Below are positions 4,311 to 5,889 of a DNA stretch of 5,889 nt, in pieces. A program made the position numbers and the translations under genes. The notes beneath the pieces were generated by a model, which was given only the letters and a program-made list of their open reading frames with translations, did not search any database and was not told the DNA's origin. Each line of letters opens with the position of its first letter. Position 1 is the stretch's first letter. Source of the stretch: an uncultured Agathobaculum sp. (lineage in GTDB: Bacteria; Bacillota; Clostridia; Oscillospirales; Butyricicoccaceae); the NCBI GenBank assembly GCA_944380945.1, contig CALWJG010000106.1:1-5889 (forward strand), read 5' to 3'.

Positions 4311-5753
4311 ATGAAAGGCGGCTTAGCAGAACTTCTGAACTTTAAGCAGAAGAACAAGGACATGAACCAGTTCATCAAGGTTCCGGTCTCCGAGAAACTC
4401 GCCTACTGCTTCGGCGACCCGGCGCTGACGCTCATGTACACCATGACGTCCACGCTGCTGATTTACTTCTACACGAACGTAGTCGGCATCTCTGCGGGCG
4501 CGGTCGGTATGATCATGCTGGTCTCCCGTATTTTCGACGGTTTCTCCGATGTGGCGATGGGCACGATCATTGACCGCACGCATTCCAAATACGGCAAGGC
4601 GCGTATCTGGATCCTGCGGCTCGCGCTTCCCTATGCGATCGCAGCTGTCCTGCTGTTCACCATGCCGAATTTCGGCGACATGGGCAAGATCTTCTATGCC
4701 TTTGTCACCTATAACCTGATGAACACGGTGGTTTACACGGCGATCAGCCAGCCGTTCCATGCGCTCGGCTCGCTGATGACCCGCGACCGCCGCGACCGCG
4801 ACACCATCAGCAACATCCGCATGATGCTGTCCATCACCGCCAGCATGGTCATCACCGCGTTCACCCTGCCGCTGATCAACTATGTCTCAGGCGTGATCCA
4901 CAACGAGCAGATGGCTTGGATCGTGGTCACCGCGGCTTACGCGATCGTATCCATGTTCGTCCTGCTCAACACCTACGCGACCTGCACCGAGCGCGTCCAG
5001 GCCGCTCCGCAGAGCAAAAAGGAGGATATCCCCTTCTGGAAGTCCTTCAAGATCACCTTTACCAACCGCTATTTCCTGATCGCTCTCGGCCTGATGATCA
5101 CCTACACCGCGTATCAGGTCATCATTGGCACTGACCTGACCTACTATTGCCAGTATGTCTTGGGCGATACGAACTTGGTCATGCCGCTGTCTGCGGCGGA
5201 AAAGATCTGCACGATCATCGGCATCGCGCTGCTGCCCAAGCTGCTGCCCATGTTCGGCAAGCGCAATCTGATCTGCTTCGGCTGCGCACTGGGCATTGTC
5301 GGCCAGCTGGTGTTCCTGTTTGACATTTACAGCGTGCCGCTTGGCGTTATTTCCTGCATCATCCGCGGCTTCGGCATCGCCCCGTTCTACGGCGTACAGT
5401 ACTCGCTGCCGGGCGACGCGATCGAATACGGCCACTGGAAGCACGGCGTGCGCGTCGAAGGCCTGATGTTCTCCTCCATGTCTATGGGACAGAAGGCAGG
5501 TTCGGGCTTTACGCAGGCGATCATGGGCGGCATCCTGACTATGGCCGCGTTCGACGGCATGAAGGCAACCGCTGCCGAGCAGACCGCCGAGGCCATCCAT
5601 ACGATCGAAGCGTTCTACCTGTACGTCCCGATCGCGCTGTGGGCCATCATGTTCATCATCGCCGCATTCTACAAGCTGGATAAGACCTACGATAAGATGA
5701 TGAAGGAACTGCTCGAACGCGAAAGCAAAAAGGCAGAAAACGCCGTACAATAA
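4311..5753 (+). CDS. GPH-family (MelB-like) sugar or hexuronide:cation symporter
   Basis: This 480-residue inner-membrane protein belongs to the glycoside-pentoside-hexuronide:cation symporter family of the major facilitator superfamily, which imports glycosides, pentosides or hexuronides with H+ or Na+. Signatures are FDGFSDVAMGTIIDRTHSKYGKARIW (75-100), where D76 and D80 match the cation-site aspartates D55 and D59 of E. coli MelB, and the late motif with GDAIEYGHWKHGVRVEG (about 368-384). About twelve membrane segments are expected, with a cytoplasmic mid-loop near 222-245 and a charged C-terminal tail. GAGAAGGAG nine bases upstream supports the ATG at 4311; a start at M18 (MNQFIK) would look more like relatives but has no well-placed ribosome binding site. 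It is monocistronic, ended by a hairpin. A hexuronide substrate is suggested by the UxuB-like gene but not proven. Confidence 0.92.
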   Translation: MKGGLAELLNFKQKNKDMNQFIKVPVSEKLAYCFGDPALTLMYTMTSTLLIYFYTNVVGISAGAVGMIMLVSRIFDGFSDVAMGTIIDRTHSKYGKARIWILRLALPYAIAAVLLFTMPNFGDMGKIFYAFVTYNLMNTVVYTAISQPFHALGSLMTRDRRDRDTISNIRMMLSITASMVITAFTLPLINYVSGVIHNEQMAWIVVTAAYAIVSMFVLLNTYATCTERVQAAPQSKKEDIPFWKSFKITFTNRYFLIALGLMITYTAYQVIIGTDLTYYCQYVLGDTNLVMPLSAAEKICTIIGIALLPKLLPMFGKRNLICFGCALGIVGQLVFLFDIYSVPLGVISCIIRGFGIAPFYGVQYSLPGDAIEYGHWKHGVRVEGLMFSSMSMGQKAGSGFTQAIMGGILTMAAFDGMKATAAEQTAEAIHTIEAFYLYVPIALWAIMFIIAAFYKLDKTYDKMMKELLERESKKAENAVQ

Positions 5754-5787
5754 TCTCTCGCCAATTACCCAACCGTTTCCCCTTTTC

Positions 5788-5825
5788 GACCGGAGACTGC
5801 AGCCGCAGCCTCCGGTCATTTCTTT
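5788..5825 (+). terminator. Rho-independent terminator of the symporter gene
   Basis: GACCGGAG (5788-5795) pairs with CTCCGGTC (5810-5817). After one A-C mismatch, an inner CTGC/GCAG stem closes a loop of AGCC. ATTTCTTT follows. It lies 34 bases past the stop codon, so the gene appears to be the last of its transcript. Confidence 0.85.
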
Positions 5826-5855
5826 GCCCGCAGCGGCCCTGCAGCCAATGCCCGT

Positions 5856-5880
5856 TGCGTGCATTTCTTCTATGCACGCA
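5856..5880. repeat. Inverted pair of the TGCACGCA motif at the window end
   Basis: TGCGTGCAT (5856-5864) and ATGCACGCA (5872-5880) are perfect 9-bp inverted complements around TTCTTCT. No T-run follows on either strand, so it is not a standard terminator. It may be an operator of the next gene, which is outside the window. TATGCACGCA (5871-5880) is identical to 3953-3962 on the other side of the symporter gene. Confidence 0.5.
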
Positions 5881-5889
5881 TGAAATCGG

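Noticed and set aside
4887..5864. 325-codon open frame on the minus strand
   Set aside because: Antisense to the symporter gene and through its terminator. It has no family motif and the composition expected of a shadow frame.
1..5889. CRISPR array, insertion sequence, toxin-antitoxin or defence system
   Set aside because: No regularly spaced repeats, transposase, small paired toxin genes or defence domains were found on either strand.

Overview
The window looks like chromosomal DNA from a fairly GC-rich gut-type Firmicute, class Clostridia, probably near Oscillospirales/Ruminococcaceae. The evidence is a tetrahydrofolate (THF) riboswitch in front of an ECF-type folate transporter gene, AGGAGG-type ribosome binding sites, sigma-A-type promoters, and a hexuronate-type dehydrogenase and GPH transporter typical of carbohydrate-using gut clostridia. 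The genus is an inference. No mobile element, CRISPR array, phage gene or defence gene is visible.

Layout from left to right. Bases 1-39 are the 3' end of a class II tRNA, probably tRNA-Tyr, on the plus strand, followed by its own terminator. Three minus-strand genes follow, each with its own promoter. A 539-residue mannitol-dehydrogenase-family oxidoreductase (best guess D-fructuronate reductase, UxuB-like) lies at 166-1785. An ECF transporter folate-binding subunit (FolT) lies at 1983-2579 and is controlled by a THF riboswitch at 2648-2751. A Cof-type HAD phosphatase lies at 2780-3598. After a divergent intergenic region of about 710 bp, a GPH-family (MelB-like) sugar:cation symporter gene runs on the plus strand at 4311-5753 and ends at a strong hairpin terminator. 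The last 60 bases hold only an inverted repeat.

How the genes fit together. The oxidoreductase and the symporter would suit uptake and catabolism of hexuronates or hexuronides, but they are in separate transcription units about 2.5 kb apart, so the link is inferred. FolT is a self-contained folate-salvage unit: promoter, THF aptamer, a sequence able to mask the ribosome binding site, gene and terminator. The HAD phosphatase has no assigned substrate. Its last codons contain the -35 box of the folT promoter, so some read-through into the riboswitch is possible.

The most informative non-coding signals are the THF riboswitch with an apparent translational switch, the long hairpin-rich leader of the symporter gene with a perfect 14-bp operator-like palindrome, and a short TGCACGCA motif that occurs four times, in two pairs on either side of the symporter gene. 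I see no convincing undescribed multi-gene system; most of the window is ordinary metabolism with some interesting regulation.
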